In this document: piece after piece, positions 35,658 through 44,434 of the stretch
How the letters are laid out: each line of letters begins with the position of its first letter
Position numbering within the stretch: the stretch's first letter is position 1
Assembly (NCBI GenBank): GCA_028821775.1
Contig: JAPKFB010000009.1
Span: 1-64,000, forward strand
From: Roseibacillus sp.
GTDB taxonomy: Bacteria; Verrucomicrobiota; Verrucomicrobiia; Verrucomicrobiales; Akkermansiaceae
DNA length: 64,000 nucleotides
Direction of reading: 5' to 3'
Position numbers and translations under genes: made by a program
The notes under the pieces: model-generated
Database searches by the model: none
What the model was told of the DNA's origin: nothing
The model's input: only the letters and a program-made list of their open reading frames with translations

Positions 35658-36389
35658 TCAGCGAGCAACCGCGGTGACCTTCCCGGTGAAGACGAGGTCA
35701 AGAGTCGATCCTTTGCTGTCGAGCTCGAAACGTTCCTTCAGGACGGCGGCGGGGATTTCCAGAATCCATTTCCCAGCGCGGCGCACGAGGGTGCCGTCCA
35801 GGACGATGGGTTTCGTCTTGGCGATGGTGAGGCTTTTTTCGGACTGCCCCACGAGTTTCTTGAGCAGGAGACCATGGCCCTGGATCCGACAGACTCCTCC
35901 GATCTTGAAGCGGTAACCGGGACGACGGAAGGTTCCGCGGGAATCGATCTTCAGGGGACCGGAGAAGGTATGATGCTTGATGGTGAGAATGCCGCTGGGG
36001 ATGATCCCCCTGATACTGCCGATGAGGGGAGTCCAATCGTATTTCAGGTGGGCATTGGTGGAGGTGGCGAGATCGATGGAGTCCAGGGCGAGAGATCTAG
36101 TGTCATCGGTCGAAGTGGTGAGCGTTGCTGTGATGGTTCCCTGGAGAGGACAGCGGCTTCTGGAGTGGCGGGTGCCCAGACGGAGCGGATCGAGAGTGGT
36201 GGCGATGAGTCCGCTTGACTGGCTGGAGTCGAGATGGAATTCCAGTCGTTCGACGGTGCTCCTTCTGAGGGGGTCGAGCGCGAACGGGCCGGTGGTGGAT
36301 GGGGCGGGGGGAGGCTTTGGTCTGAAGACGTGACAGCCCACCAGGGAGAAGGCTGGGTAGAGGAAGGTGATGAGAAGGAGCGCCCTCAC
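35658..36389 (-). CDS. Putative lipoprotein downstream of lpxC-fabZ
   Basis: This 243-residue protein has a short hydrophobic leader and a good lipobox (FSLVGC, Cys19), so it should be lipid-anchored in the envelope. No domain is recognised. The mature part is strand-rich with many Thr/Ser/Leu residues and ends with LDLVFTGKVTAVAR. It starts 12 bases after the lpxC-fabZ stop on the same strand, so the two are probably co-transcribed, which would tie it to outer-membrane biogenesis by inference only. Confidence 0.7.
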   Translation of the reverse strand: MRALLLITFLYPAFSLVGCHVFRPKPPPAPSTTGPFALDPLRRSTVERLEFHLDSSQSSGLIATTLDPLRLGTRHSRSRCPLQGTITATLTTSTDDTRSLALDSIDLATSTNAHLKYDWTPLIGSIRGIIPSGILTIKHHTFSGPLKIDSRGTFRRPGYRFKIGGVCRIQGHGLLLKKLVGQSEKSLTIAKTKPIVLDGTLVRRAGKWILEIPAAVLKERFELDSKGSTLDLVFTGKVTAVAR

Positions 36390-36401
36390 GTCAGGGTCTT
36401 G

Positions 36402-37757
36402 TTAGGCATCGACAATTGCGAACTTGAGTTCGGCACTTGAAACCACTTCTCCGTTCACGAGGCAACGGCAGTCTGCCACCCCGATGTTGCGCTTGAGCTT
36501 CACGATCTCTGCTTCGATGAAGAGAGTGTCTCCGGGAAAGACCGGCCGGCGGAACTTCACGCGATCCGCAGACATGAAGTAGCCGATTTTGCCTTCGTTT
36601 TCGGGGAGACGCAGGACGAGAACGGAGGCGGCTTGCGCCATCGCCTCGAGTTGCAGGACACCGGGCATGACGGGGTGATCCGGGAAGTGTCCCTGAAAGA
36701 AGGGCTCGTTGAAGGTGACATTCTTGACCGCGGTGCACTTAAGGTCGCTCGAAAAGTCGATCACGCGATCGATGAGCAGGAAGGGAGCGCGGTGAGGAAG
36801 GATTCGGAAGATGTCCCTGATGTCGAGGACCGCTTCGTTTTGCGGGAGCTTGAACGAGGGCACCATGGAGCGCATGCGCATGTAGTCCTTCTTGAGCCGG
36901 GACGCCATCAGGGTGTTCGGACCGTGGCCGGGTGCAACCGCGATGACGTGACCGGTGATGCGTTTTCCGGAGAGGATGAGGTCTCCGATGAGGTCGAGAG
37001 CCTTATGGCGGGCGAACTCGTTTTCGAAACGCATAGGTTCCTTGGAAAGGACTTCCTCATCGCGAATGACGACCGCGTTTTCCAAGGAGCCTCCCTTGAT
37101 CAATCCCTTGTCGAGGAGGGGTTTGATGTCTTCGTAAAAGGTGAAGGTTCGAGCGGGGGCAATTTCGTTCTCGTAGAGCTCGGGGGTGACCTCGCTGGAG
37201 AAGTATTGGGTAAATTTGCCATGGCGGCTCAGATTGGTGACCGAGACGCGAAATCCGTCGTAGGGGACGATGGTGATGTGTGATCCCTTATTGTTGTCAA
37301 AGTGGACGGGTTCACGGATTTCCCAGATCTTGCGGCGAGCCTTCTGCTGTTCGAGGCCTGCCTTTTTGATGAGTTCGACAAAGGGCTGCGCGGATCCGTC
37401 CCCGATCGGAGGCTCGTTGGCATCCATTTCGATGAGGGCGTTGTCGACATTCATGCCCGTGAGCGCAGAGATGACGTGTTCTACGGTGTGCACCCGGACC
37501 GAGCCGGAAGCGAGGGTGGTGGCGCGCTCGACCTGTTCGACTCGATTAACGTCGGCGTCGATGATGGGCTGGTCCGGCAAGTCGATGCGGCGGAATTTGA
37601 ATCCGTGACCTTCGGGCGCGGGCTTGATGGTGAGGGTGACCTTTTGGCCGGTGTGCAGGGAGGTGCCCTCGAGGGTGGCGCAGCCGGCCAAGGTATGTTC
37701 CCGATCGGATTTTTCGTTAACCACGATTTGTTTTTTCGGAGCCTTTTCAATCGGCAT
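36402..37757 (-). CDS. lpxC/fabZ: Bifunctional UDP-3-O-acyl-GlcNAc deacetylase / 3-hydroxyacyl-ACP dehydratase
   Basis: Residues 18-300 are LpxC, the zinc deacetylase that commits precursors to lipid A. The zinc and catalytic residues are in HTVEH (90-94), FARHKALDLIGDL (His251, Asp255) and GHVIAVAPGHG (His270). Residues from about 311 on are FabZ, the fatty-acid dehydratase, with IFRILPHRAPFLLIDRVI, the catalytic His357 in FQGHFPDHPVMPG and Glu371 in LEAMAQAA. Fused LpxC-FabZ proteins are known from Bacteroidetes and PVC bacteria. The 451-residue start at 37757 (MPIEKAPKKQ) is preferred over an upstream in-frame extension. It diverges from the RluA-type gene. Confidence 0.96.
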   Translation of the reverse strand: MPIEKAPKKQIVVNEKSDREHTLAGCATLEGTSLHTGQKVTLTIKPAPEGHGFKFRRIDLPDQPIIDADVNRVEQVERATTLASGSVRVHTVEHVISALTGMNVDNALIEMDANEPPIGDGSAQPFVELIKKAGLEQQKARRKIWEIREPVHFDNNKGSHITIVPYDGFRVSVTNLSRHGKFTQYFSSEVTPELYENEIAPARTFTFYEDIKPLLDKGLIKGGSLENAVVIRDEEVLSKEPMRFENEFARHKALDLIGDLILSGKRITGHVIAVAPGHGPNTLMASRLKKDYMRMRSMVPSFKLPQNEAVLDIRDIFRILPHRAPFLLIDRVIDFSSDLKCTAVKNVTFNEPFFQGHFPDHPVMPGVLQLEAMAQAASVLVLRLPENEGKIGYFMSADRVKFRRPVFPGDTLFIEAEIVKLKRNIGVADCRCLVNGEVVSSAELKFAIVDA

Positions 37758-37861
37758 GGGCGGGAGAGTAGGGAAAGAGACGCGTGTGGCAAGGACTGAG
37801 GGGGCTATTGTCGGCGGAACTCCTTGCCCCACGCAGCAGGCGGCGTAACGGTGGTTCGCAG

Positions 37862-38653
37862 ATGAATGAAACGATTGCCGTGCGCACCGATTTCAGGCTG
37901 GTGGACGAGTCTCCGGATTGGCTGATCGTGGACAAGCCGGCTCCGCTCATCGTGCATCCGACGAGTGAGAAGAAAGAGCCAACGCTGTTAGGCGAAGTGA
38001 ATGCGCTCCTGGCCGGGCGGGGGGAAGAGACCGGGACGCTTTCGATTTTGAATCGCCTGGATCGCGAGACCAGCGGGCTGGTCTTGATGTCGCGCACTCC
38101 GCGAGCGGCCCGGCAATTTGGCAAGGCGATGGAACGGCGTGAGATCGGCAAGGAATACCTGGGGATCGTGACCGGCTGGCCGGAATGGGAACGTCGGCGG
38201 GTGGAGGAGCCGATCATTCGAAAGGGCGAAGTGGAGGAATCGCGGATCTGGATCAAGCAGATGGTGCATCCGGAAGGCCGGGCCTGCGTGACTGACGTTG
38301 AAGTGGTGCGTCTCTTTGAAAACGAGAGGGGGAGATTTGCGGTGGTGCGCGCGAAACCGGAGACCGGGCGGACGCACCAGATTCGGGTGCATCTCGCGCA
38401 CCTCGGAGTGCCCATCGTGGGGGACAAGATCTACGGACCCGATGAGGAGTGCTACCTGGAGTTTATCGAGACGGGGTGGAGCGACGGTCTTGCGGAGCGC
38501 CTCCATATACGCAGGCACGCCCTCCATGGGAGCAAGCTGCGCGTACCTTGGGAAGAGGGCTCGCTGGCGTGGGAGTCGGAGCTACCGGAGGAACTGGCGA
38601 ATTTTTGTGAGATCGGTCTTTGCGAGGGAGCTTCGAACTTGGAGAGTGAGTGA
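37862..38653 (+). CDS. RluA-family pseudouridine synthase
   Basis: The 263-residue protein isomerises uridine to pseudouridine in rRNA or tRNA. It has the RluA motifs: DWLIVDKPAPLIVHPT (motif I region), the catalytic aspartate in LNRLDRETSGLVLMSRT, KEYLGIVTG, and GRTHQIRVHLAHLGVPIVGD. The usual HRLDxxTSG reads NRLDRETSG. It has no N-terminal S4 domain, so it resembles the RluA/TruC/YlyB-sized members rather than RluC/D; the target nucleotide is unknown. The stop overlaps the next start by one base (TGATG). The ATG at 37862 was chosen because family similarity begins soon after it. Confidence 0.92.
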   Translation: MNETIAVRTDFRLVDESPDWLIVDKPAPLIVHPTSEKKEPTLLGEVNALLAGRGEETGTLSILNRLDRETSGLVLMSRTPRAARQFGKAMERREIGKEYLGIVTGWPEWERRRVEEPIIRKGEVEESRIWIKQMVHPEGRACVTDVEVVRLFENERGRFAVVRAKPETGRTHQIRVHLAHLGVPIVGDKIYGPDEECYLEFIETGWSDGLAERLHIRRHALHGSKLRVPWEEGSLAWESELPEELANFCEIGLCEGASNLESE

Positions 38654-39408
38654 TGGTCAGACTGGAGGAAATCGTCGGGCATCTCGATGCCGAGTTGCGC
38701 TTGAGTGAGATTCCGGATTATCCAGGCGCTCTCAATGGCTTGCAAATGGAGGGTGGGGGAGAGGTCCGGCGGGTGGCGGCGGCGGTGGATGCCTCCTTGC
38801 CGGTGGTGCGCCAGGCGGTGGCTGCGGGTGCCGACTTGTTGATCGTGCACCACGGCATGTTCTGGTCGGGAGCGAAGGCCGTGACGGGCGCGACCTATGA
38901 AAAATTCAAATTGGCGATCGATGCCGGACTGGGAATTTACAGCGTGCACATTCCTCTCGATGTGCACCCCGTACTCGGGAACAATGCACGCTTGGCTGCG
39001 GAGTTGGGACTGGAGAACCCGGAACCGTTCTTTGAGTGGAAAGGGATTCTGTTAGGGATCCGCGGACGCCATGCGGGATCCCTGGAGGGGCTCACCAAGA
39101 GGGTGGGGGAGGTCCTCGGGAGCGACCCTCATGTCTGTGCAGGAGGTGCTGAGGATGCGGGGCTGGTGGGAGTGATCAGTGGCGGATGCGGGGCGGAAGT
39201 GGAAGCCATCAAGGGCTGCGGGGTGGATACCTTTCTCACGGGAGAGGGGCCGCATTGGAGCTTTACGGCGGCGGAGGAATTGGAGCTCAACGTGCTCTAT
39301 GGTGGGCACTATGCGACGGAGACCTTCGGAGTGAAGGCGCTGGGCGAAATGCTGGCGGAGAAATTTGGAGTGGAGTGGGAGTTTCTTGACCACCCGACCG
39401 GGATGTAG
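38653..39408 (+). CDS. Nif3-like dinuclear metal centre protein (DUF34)
   Basis: The 251-residue protein belongs to the Nif3/YbgI family of hexameric dinuclear-metal proteins. Visible blocks are YPGALNGLQMEGGGEVRRV, the metal ligands in DLLIVHHGMFWSG, YSVHIPLDVHPVLGNN, and FLTGEGPHW with GGHYATETFGVKALGEM near the C-terminus. It lacks the central CutA-like insertion of longer members. Family members have been linked to metal handling and GTP cyclohydrolase-like chemistry, but the reaction is unsettled. It is translationally coupled to the pseudouridine synthase (TGATG). Confidence 0.93.
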   Translation: MVRLEEIVGHLDAELRLSEIPDYPGALNGLQMEGGGEVRRVAAAVDASLPVVRQAVAAGADLLIVHHGMFWSGAKAVTGATYEKFKLAIDAGLGIYSVHIPLDVHPVLGNNARLAAELGLENPEPFFEWKGILLGIRGRHAGSLEGLTKRVGEVLGSDPHVCAGGAEDAGLVGVISGGCGAEVEAIKGCGVDTFLTGEGPHWSFTAAEELELNVLYGGHYATETFGVKALGEMLAEKFGVEWEFLDHPTGM

Positions 39409-39806
39409 CGGAAGGCGAGCGTGCCGGAAGAGGGAGAGGGGATCACGAGCTCTGCTCGGGACCGGGGAAACTCCCCGGGGCGGATTTGTTTTCCAGTAGA
39501 GACTTCGTGATCGTGGCAGGACGGGAGGACGCAGAGCCCTGGGCCGGTCCCAGGATTGGAATATCCAAAGCGAAGGAGCGTCCGTGGCGTTTTTTGAGGA
39601 AAGGATCGCCCTCGCTCAGCGCGCTTCCGGCGGGAGTTTTTTGAGCTTTTCCTGATGATCAGGAGTGGTGAGCTAACTTGGAGGGGTATTTACCAAGCGG
39701 CCGGGAAAAAGGTGGCCGGGAGGGCGCCAGCGGAACTTGAGGGCTTTAATATTGCCGGCGGAGGCGGGAGAATGACAATTGAGCCTCAAACAGTAGGCTC
39801 AGAAAT
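39409..39806. other. 400-base intergenic region
   Basis: No convincing gene was found. The region holds a hairpin at 39462-39478 and the 3' flank of the minus-strand tRNA-Gly. Short frames here are low in protein character. Confidence 0.5.
39462..39490 (+). terminator. Possible terminator after the Nif3-like gene
   Basis: CCGGGGA (39462-39468) and TCCCCGG (39472-39478) form a 7-bp stem with an AAC loop, followed after a short GC stretch by ATTTGTTTT. The T-tract is imperfect and slightly displaced. Confidence 0.4.
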
Positions 39807-39880
39807 TGGTGCGGGTGAAGGGAATCGAACCCTTATCTCAAGCTTGGGAAGCTCGCATTCTACCATTGAACTACACCCGC
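39807..39880 (-). tRNA. tRNA-Gly (anticodon CCC)
   Basis: The minus strand folds as a standard cloverleaf: acceptor stem GCGGGTG/CACCCGC, D-arm GTTCAATGGTAGAAT, anticodon stem CGAGC/GCTTG with loop TTCCCAA (anticodon CCC, reading GGG), and T-arm AAGGG-TTCGATT-CCCTT. The base after the acceptor stem is A, followed by CCA, so the discriminator appears to be A73 with an encoded CCA end. The second tRNA-Gly nearby has the usual U73. Confidence 0.93.
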
Positions 39881-40006
39881 TCGCTGAGCGAGATTTGGCA
39901 TTAGCGCAAACTGGTCACAACTAAAAGTGGAAATATGGCGCAAACCCTTTATTTTTCAGGGAATGGAAGCAGTTTTGCCATTGCCTTGAATTTCCCGAAA
40001 AAAGCC

Positions 40007-40035
40007 TTGGCGCTGTTGGACACGGGGGCTACAAA
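40007..40035 (+). promoter_or_regulatory. Putative promoter of tRNA-Gly(UCC)
   Basis: TTGGCG at 40007-40012 and TACAAA at 40030-40035 are separated by 17 bases and lie 14 bases before the tRNA start, the expected geometry for a sigma-70 promoter. Confidence 0.4.
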
Positions 40036-40048
40036 TGCAATCGGAACA

Positions 40049-40122
40049 GCGGGTATAGCTTAATGGTAAAGCCCCAGCCTTCCAAGCTGGCCATAAGGGT
40101 TCGATTCCCTTTACCCGCTCCA
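40049..40122 (+). tRNA. tRNA-Gly (anticodon UCC)
   Basis: The cloverleaf has acceptor stem GCGGGTA/TACCCGC, D-arm GCTTAATGGTAAAGC, anticodon stem CCAGC/GCTGG with loop CTTCCAA (anticodon UCC, reading GGA and GGG) and T-arm AAGGG-TTCGATT-CCCTT. The discriminator is U and CCA is encoded. It is divergent from the other tRNA-Gly and lies 41 bases upstream of a secreted-protein gene, with no terminator between. Confidence 0.96.
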
Positions 40123-40163
40123 TCTCGATACGAATTAGCCCGCTCAAACTTAGAAGCAAAACC

Positions 40164-40724
40164 ATGAAAAAAACTCTCAACTACGCGTTCCTCGCTTGTG
40201 CGGTGGCGATAGCCCCTGTCGCTCTTGCTGAGGAGTCCAACTGCAGCAAGGTGTCGGAGGCCGTCATGAAATTGGTAGCCGCCAAACCTGATAATGTGCT
40301 CGCCATCGTCGCGCGCCAAACTGGAGCCAACCCCTCTTGCGCTTGCGAGGTTGTGAAGGCTGCCATCGTTGCCACGGAGGCTCCCAGCAAACTGGTCGGC
40401 CAGATTGTGGCGACCGCGATCGAAGCATCGCCCGAGAAGATGAACGTGATCACCGCGTGTGCTATCGCCGTCGCGCCCGATGCCCTTCCGCAGATCAAGG
40501 CGGTTCTGGCCAAGCTCGATCCGAAGCTTCTTGCCAAAACGGGCAACGATCCCGTGAACGAAGCTGGTGCGAAGGACGCGAAGGACGCGGTTGTCATCGG
40601 GATCGATGTTCGCAATCCCCTTGATGGGATCTACCTCGTTCCCGGCTTGCCTCCCATCCACCCTCCCCTCGTCTCCTCGACCTGTACTCCGGATCAGTTT
40701 CCGAACATCAGCCTTCAAGACTAG
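40164..40724 (+). CDS. Secreted helical-repeat protein next to EPS export genes, function unknown
   Basis: The 186-residue exported protein begins with a clean signal peptide (NYAFLACAVAIAPVALA). Residues 25-125 contain repeated Ala/Val-rich helices with the spacing 'V..A...P.....I...A': VMKLVAAKPDNVLAIVARQT, VVKAAIVATEAPSKLVGQIV and ACAIAVAPDALPQIKAVLAK. Cysteines (SNCSK, SCACEV, ITACAI, SSTCTP) may form disulfides. A Pro-rich tail (GLPPIHPPLVSS) follows. The family is unnamed to me, but the position immediately before an outer-membrane barrel, a tyrosine autokinase and an OPX gene suggests a periplasmic helper in polysaccharide export. Confidence 0.75.
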   Translation: MKKTLNYAFLACAVAIAPVALAEESNCSKVSEAVMKLVAAKPDNVLAIVARQTGANPSCACEVVKAAIVATEAPSKLVGQIVATAIEASPEKMNVITACAIAVAPDALPQIKAVLAKLDPKLLAKTGNDPVNEAGAKDAKDAVVIGIDVRNPLDGIYLVPGLPPIHPPLVSSTCTPDQFPNISLQD

Positions 40725-40799
40725 CGTCAGCTCCTCTCAACCATCTATCTAAGGAAGAAAACCTCGGGTTAAGCAGCAACCTACTCACCTTTGCCTTTT

Positions 40800-42068
40800 A
40801 TGAAAAAAACTATATTTATCTCCGCCCTCTGTCTGGTCGCTGGCGGACTCCTGTCAGCGCAGGGTCTATATAACATCATGCCGAACGATGATGAGGCCAC
40901 CGATTCCTCTCCCTTGAGCTGGGTAGTCGGTGCCAACATCGGTTGGGATTCCAACGCTTCTCCTCAGTTTTCTGAGGTTGCAGGTGTCGACACCGATGAG
41001 GTTCTTTACCTTTCGGCCTTCGTCCAAGCGAACTTCGCGAACAAGACTCCCCAGACCACTTTGGATCTTTGGGGACAGGTTGGCGTTCTCTACTACCTGG
41101 ATGAAATCGATCAGCGCGGGGGTGGAGCTCCGGACACGCGGGCTGATGAGGACACGTATCCCAGCTTTCGTGGAGGGTTGAATTTTGTTCACCGGGTGAA
41201 TGAAAGCCTGCGTTTGCGCAGTCGCACCAACGTTTCCTACGAACAAGAGCCTGATTATGACTACGGGGTTGCTACCGATCGTCGGAATGGGAGCTACTTC
41301 ATCTACAGCTCGGACAACAGCGCGGGCTATCGTTGGACGGAGCGCCTCGGGACGAGCACAGGCTACCGATTGAGTGGGTTGACCTTCGATGAGGTTGATC
41401 GCAATGACTATGTGCGCCACCTGTTCTACCATCAGTTCCGCTATCGCACGACGCCTTCGACTGTTTGGACTGCTGCCTATCGCATCCAGTTCCAAGAGAA
41501 CGATGCCAATACCGACTCCAAGTCGCATTACTTCTTGGTTGGTGCTGAGCATGAGCTCAGCCCGACGACCGTGGTGGTGGTGCGAGGTGGTGCCCAAGGT
41601 CAGGATATCTCTGGTGGAGAAACCAATTGGTCTCCCTATGCAGAAGCGACCTTGCGCACAGCTCTGAGCGAAACCGCAAGCCTGCGGGCCTTTGTTCGCT
41701 ACGGTCTGGAGGATCGGAATCGTGCCATTTCGACTCAGGACGGCTTCTTTCCGGAGGTCGGGATCTATGAAGAGCGTCGGGTCTTCCGGATTGGAACTCA
41801 GGGTTCCTACATGGTGTCTGAGAAGCTCACCGCCTTTGCGGGCGCCAATGTCATTTACACCGGCTACGACAGCAAGGTGGGCGGCATGCCGGCAGCCCCG
41901 GGGAGCTTGGATGAGAGTATCTTCAATGTGAATGCCGGAGCCAGCTTCGAGGTCTCTGACAACCTCTATGTGACCGGATCCGTCAATTTCACCGAATCCA
42001 GCTCAGACGCGGATATCCGTGATTACAAGCGCACACGCGTCCAGTTGGGCGTCCAGTCAGCTTTTTAA
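40800..42068 (+). CDS. Outer-membrane beta-barrel protein of EPS export module
   Basis: The 422-residue protein has a signal peptide (TIFISALCLVAGGLLSAQG) followed by alternating amphipathic strands and aromatic girdle residues to the C-terminus, for example DNSAGYRWTERLGTSTGYRL and LYVTGSVNFTESSSDADI, ending in GVQSAF with a C-terminal phenylalanine. The pattern is that of BBP2-like barrels that accompany tyrosine-autokinase EPS systems (the VpsM/EpsX type), in which the barrel is the probable outer-membrane pore. The ATG at 40800 was chosen over a TTG at 40791. A strong terminator follows at 42104, so the next gene may have a separate promoter or depend on read-through. Confidence 0.82.
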   Translation: MKKTIFISALCLVAGGLLSAQGLYNIMPNDDEATDSSPLSWVVGANIGWDSNASPQFSEVAGVDTDEVLYLSAFVQANFANKTPQTTLDLWGQVGVLYYLDEIDQRGGGAPDTRADEDTYPSFRGGLNFVHRVNESLRLRSRTNVSYEQEPDYDYGVATDRRNGSYFIYSSDNSAGYRWTERLGTSTGYRLSGLTFDEVDRNDYVRHLFYHQFRYRTTPSTVWTAAYRIQFQENDANTDSKSHYFLVGAEHELSPTTVVVVRGGAQGQDISGGETNWSPYAEATLRTALSETASLRAFVRYGLEDRNRAISTQDGFFPEVGIYEERRVFRIGTQGSYMVSEKLTAFAGANVIYTGYDSKVGGMPAAPGSLDESIFNVNAGASFEVSDNLYVTGSVNFTESSSDADIRDYKRTRVQLGVQSAF

Positions 42069-42103
42069 AGGATTTCCTGTCGAAAAAAACCGAACAGATC
42101 CGT

Positions 42104-42136
42104 CCCCGCAATGTCTGCTTCCATTGCGGGGGTTTT
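42104..42136 (+). terminator. Rho-independent terminator or attenuator
   Basis: A perfect 10-bp stem CCCCGCAATG/CATTGCGGGG with an 8-base loop is followed by GTTTTC. It lies between the barrel gene and the tyrosine-kinase gene of the same module. Confidence 0.85.
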
Positions 42137-42212
42137 CTGTCTAAAGGCATCTTGCTCCCATTCTACGAACAATTCGCCCCCATTCGCCCCTTACCTTAGC
42201 CCATAGACCATT

Positions 42213-44384
42213 ATGCAAAACGATATCGATCGCCAGAACGCATCCAGCGAGGCCTCCCTCCATGCCGTCGATTACTGGCAGGTTCTCAAGAACAGATATG
42301 GCGTGATTTTGCTCACCTTCCTCCTGATTTTCATGACGGCGGCGGTGATCACCTATGTCCTGCCCAAGAAGTATGAGAGTATCTCCGTAGTGCAGGTCAA
42401 TCCGGCCGTGCTGGAACTTGATCCTCTCGCCGGGATGACGGGTCCTCCGACGATCGGCGCCTACTATACCCGCTCCTATATGCAGAACGAGTTCAAGGCC
42501 ATCGAAGCGGAGAAGACCCTCCAGCGCGTGGTGGATGTTCTCGATCTCACCAATCGCTGGTCGACCGACAGGAACACAACACTGCTGCTACTCAAGAAAG
42601 TTCTCAAGACGGAACAGATTCGAGGCACGGACCTCATCGAGATTCGAATTCGGCATCAGAAGAGAGAAGATGCTCTCGCGATCGCCAAGCAGGTTGCGTC
42701 CGCCTACCAGGAGCGTCGCAAGGATGAAGAGCTAGCACGCGCCAACCAAGCGCTTGATGCCTTGGAGACGGAAGTGCGTTCCCAGGAAGATTTGGTCGAA
42801 GAGAAGCGCAAACTCTTCCACACCATCGTCAAAGCGGTCGGCATTCCCTACATCGAGGAGTTGCGCGGCAGTGGGCAGATGGGTCGAGGGGAAGAAGAGA
42901 TTCTGCGTATTGCCCAAATGCAGTTGTTCGAACGCGAGAAGGAAAAGCGAGGGCTTGAGATTCAGATCAAAACCCTCCTTCGGTTGGATAGTGAGGATTT
43001 GAGAAAATATGCCGCGGGCCTGGGGCTGCCTGATAGTGTGGTGCCCGCAATGCACAACCAATTCATGGCGGGGAAACGCAGCATGGCCGCGATGGCCGCC
43101 TCCGGACTGGGAGCAAAACACCCTTCGATTGCGATGGCAAAGATTTCCCAAGACGCGCTCAAGGTGGACCTCGACCAGCAAGTGGTTGTTTTGCAGGAAG
43201 TTCTTCAGACCCAACTGAACCTCGTCGACAGCAAGCTGGATAAGCTCAGCGAAGTGGTCGAAGAGCGTCGCTTTGATGCGGTCGACAAGGCCCTCCAGTC
43301 CCAGGACTACGTCGAGGCCAAACAAGACTACGAGTCCGCCAAGGGGATGCTGCGGACGATGAAGATCACCAACTCCTCCAAGCGCATTGCCCTCAAAATT
43401 CCGAAGAATCCGATTACGATTCACGAGGAACCCAAGATGGGAACTGATCCAGTGAGCCCGAAGGTTACCCTCTACCTTTCGCTCGGTGCAGTGGTCGGTC
43501 TGATCTTCGGGATCGCGATCGCCTTTTTTCTCGAATACCTCGATACCTCGGTCAAGAGTCTCGAGGATGTCGAGCGCTACCTTCAGGTGCCCGTCCTGGC
43601 TGTCGTTCCCAAAGATGTTGGAGTCCTGCACAAGCAGAGCGGAATGAGTCCCGATGCGGAAGCCTACCGGATTCTACGAACCAATATCGAGTTCAACCGG
43701 AAGAACCCCGAGGACAATGCCATCACGATTGTTTCTGGTGGAGCAGGGGAAGGTAAATCCACCACCTTGGTGAACCTCGCCTACGTCTGTGCACAAGGGG
43801 GATACACCACCCTCATGATTGATGCGGACCTGCGTCGTCCCCGTCTCCATACCTTCTTCGACATCAACAACTCGGTGGGATTGACCAATTATCTCACCAC
43901 CGACCTGATGCTGGAGGATGTCATCCTGCAAACTCCAGTCGACAATCTCTACTTTCTCCCCTCGGGGATTCTCCCTGCCGACGCAGCCGGGATTCTCAAC
44001 TCGCGCCGCATGTCTGTACTCATTCAGGATGTGAAGCAACGCTTTGATCTGATTCTCGTCGACTCCCCTCCCATTCTTGGCGTGAGTGACGCCTCGGTCC
44101 TCGCCTCCGAAGTCGATCTGACCATGATTGTCGTTCAGCACCGCAAGCTGCCTCGCAACATGCTCCTGCGAGTGAAGCACGCGGTGGAAAACGTGGGCGG
44201 TCAGGTGATTGGAGTTGTCCTGAACAATGTCGATGTCCGCAGCGACAGTCAGTATCAGTACTACACCAGTTATTACACCTACTATGCTCCATCCGCGGAT
44301 GCGGAACCAGTGGTCGGTCCAAGTGCTCCGCGGATTGCCACTGCAGCTGCCCCCACTCCGGACGACGATGATGAACTCTATTGA
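42213..44384 (+). CDS. Polysaccharide co-polymerase / bacterial tyrosine autokinase (Wzc-like)
   Basis: This 723-residue inner-membrane protein controls chain length and export of an extracellular polysaccharide. A Wzz domain lies between membrane helices at about 31-51 (VILLTFLLIFMTAAVITYVL) and 423-445 (LGAVVGLIFGIAIAFFLEYL), with a long periplasmic coiled-coil part between. The cytoplasmic BY-kinase domain has Walker A SGGAGEGKSTT near 508, Walker A' LMIDADLRRPR and Walker B LILVDSPPI near 613. The tail holds a tyrosine cluster (YQYYTSYYTYY, about 680-690) where autophosphorylation occurs, and ends in DDDDELY. Kinase and co-polymerase are fused as in Wzc of Gram-negative bacteria. Confidence 0.94.
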   Translation: MQNDIDRQNASSEASLHAVDYWQVLKNRYGVILLTFLLIFMTAAVITYVLPKKYESISVVQVNPAVLELDPLAGMTGPPTIGAYYTRSYMQNEFKAIEAEKTLQRVVDVLDLTNRWSTDRNTTLLLLKKVLKTEQIRGTDLIEIRIRHQKREDALAIAKQVASAYQERRKDEELARANQALDALETEVRSQEDLVEEKRKLFHTIVKAVGIPYIEELRGSGQMGRGEEEILRIAQMQLFEREKEKRGLEIQIKTLLRLDSEDLRKYAAGLGLPDSVVPAMHNQFMAGKRSMAAMAASGLGAKHPSIAMAKISQDALKVDLDQQVVVLQEVLQTQLNLVDSKLDKLSEVVEERRFDAVDKALQSQDYVEAKQDYESAKGMLRTMKITNSSKRIALKIPKNPITIHEEPKMGTDPVSPKVTLYLSLGAVVGLIFGIAIAFFLEYLDTSVKSLEDVERYLQVPVLAVVPKDVGVLHKQSGMSPDAEAYRILRTNIEFNRKNPEDNAITIVSGGAGEGKSTTLVNLAYVCAQGGYTTLMIDADLRRPRLHTFFDINNSVGLTNYLTTDLMLEDVILQTPVDNLYFLPSGILPADAAGILNSRRMSVLIQDVKQRFDLILVDSPPILGVSDASVLASEVDLTMIVVQHRKLPRNMLLRVKHAVENVGGQVIGVVLNNVDVRSDSQYQYYTSYYTYYAPSADAEPVVGPSAPRIATAAAPTPDDDDELY

Positions 44385-44434
44385 GCATCAGATTGACGGC
44401 TGCCTCATACATCAATTCCACCACCCCAAAAATC

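Noticed and set aside
39655-39924. Plus-strand frame over the tRNA-Gly(CCC) gene
   Set aside because: It reads through the tRNA and has no independent support.
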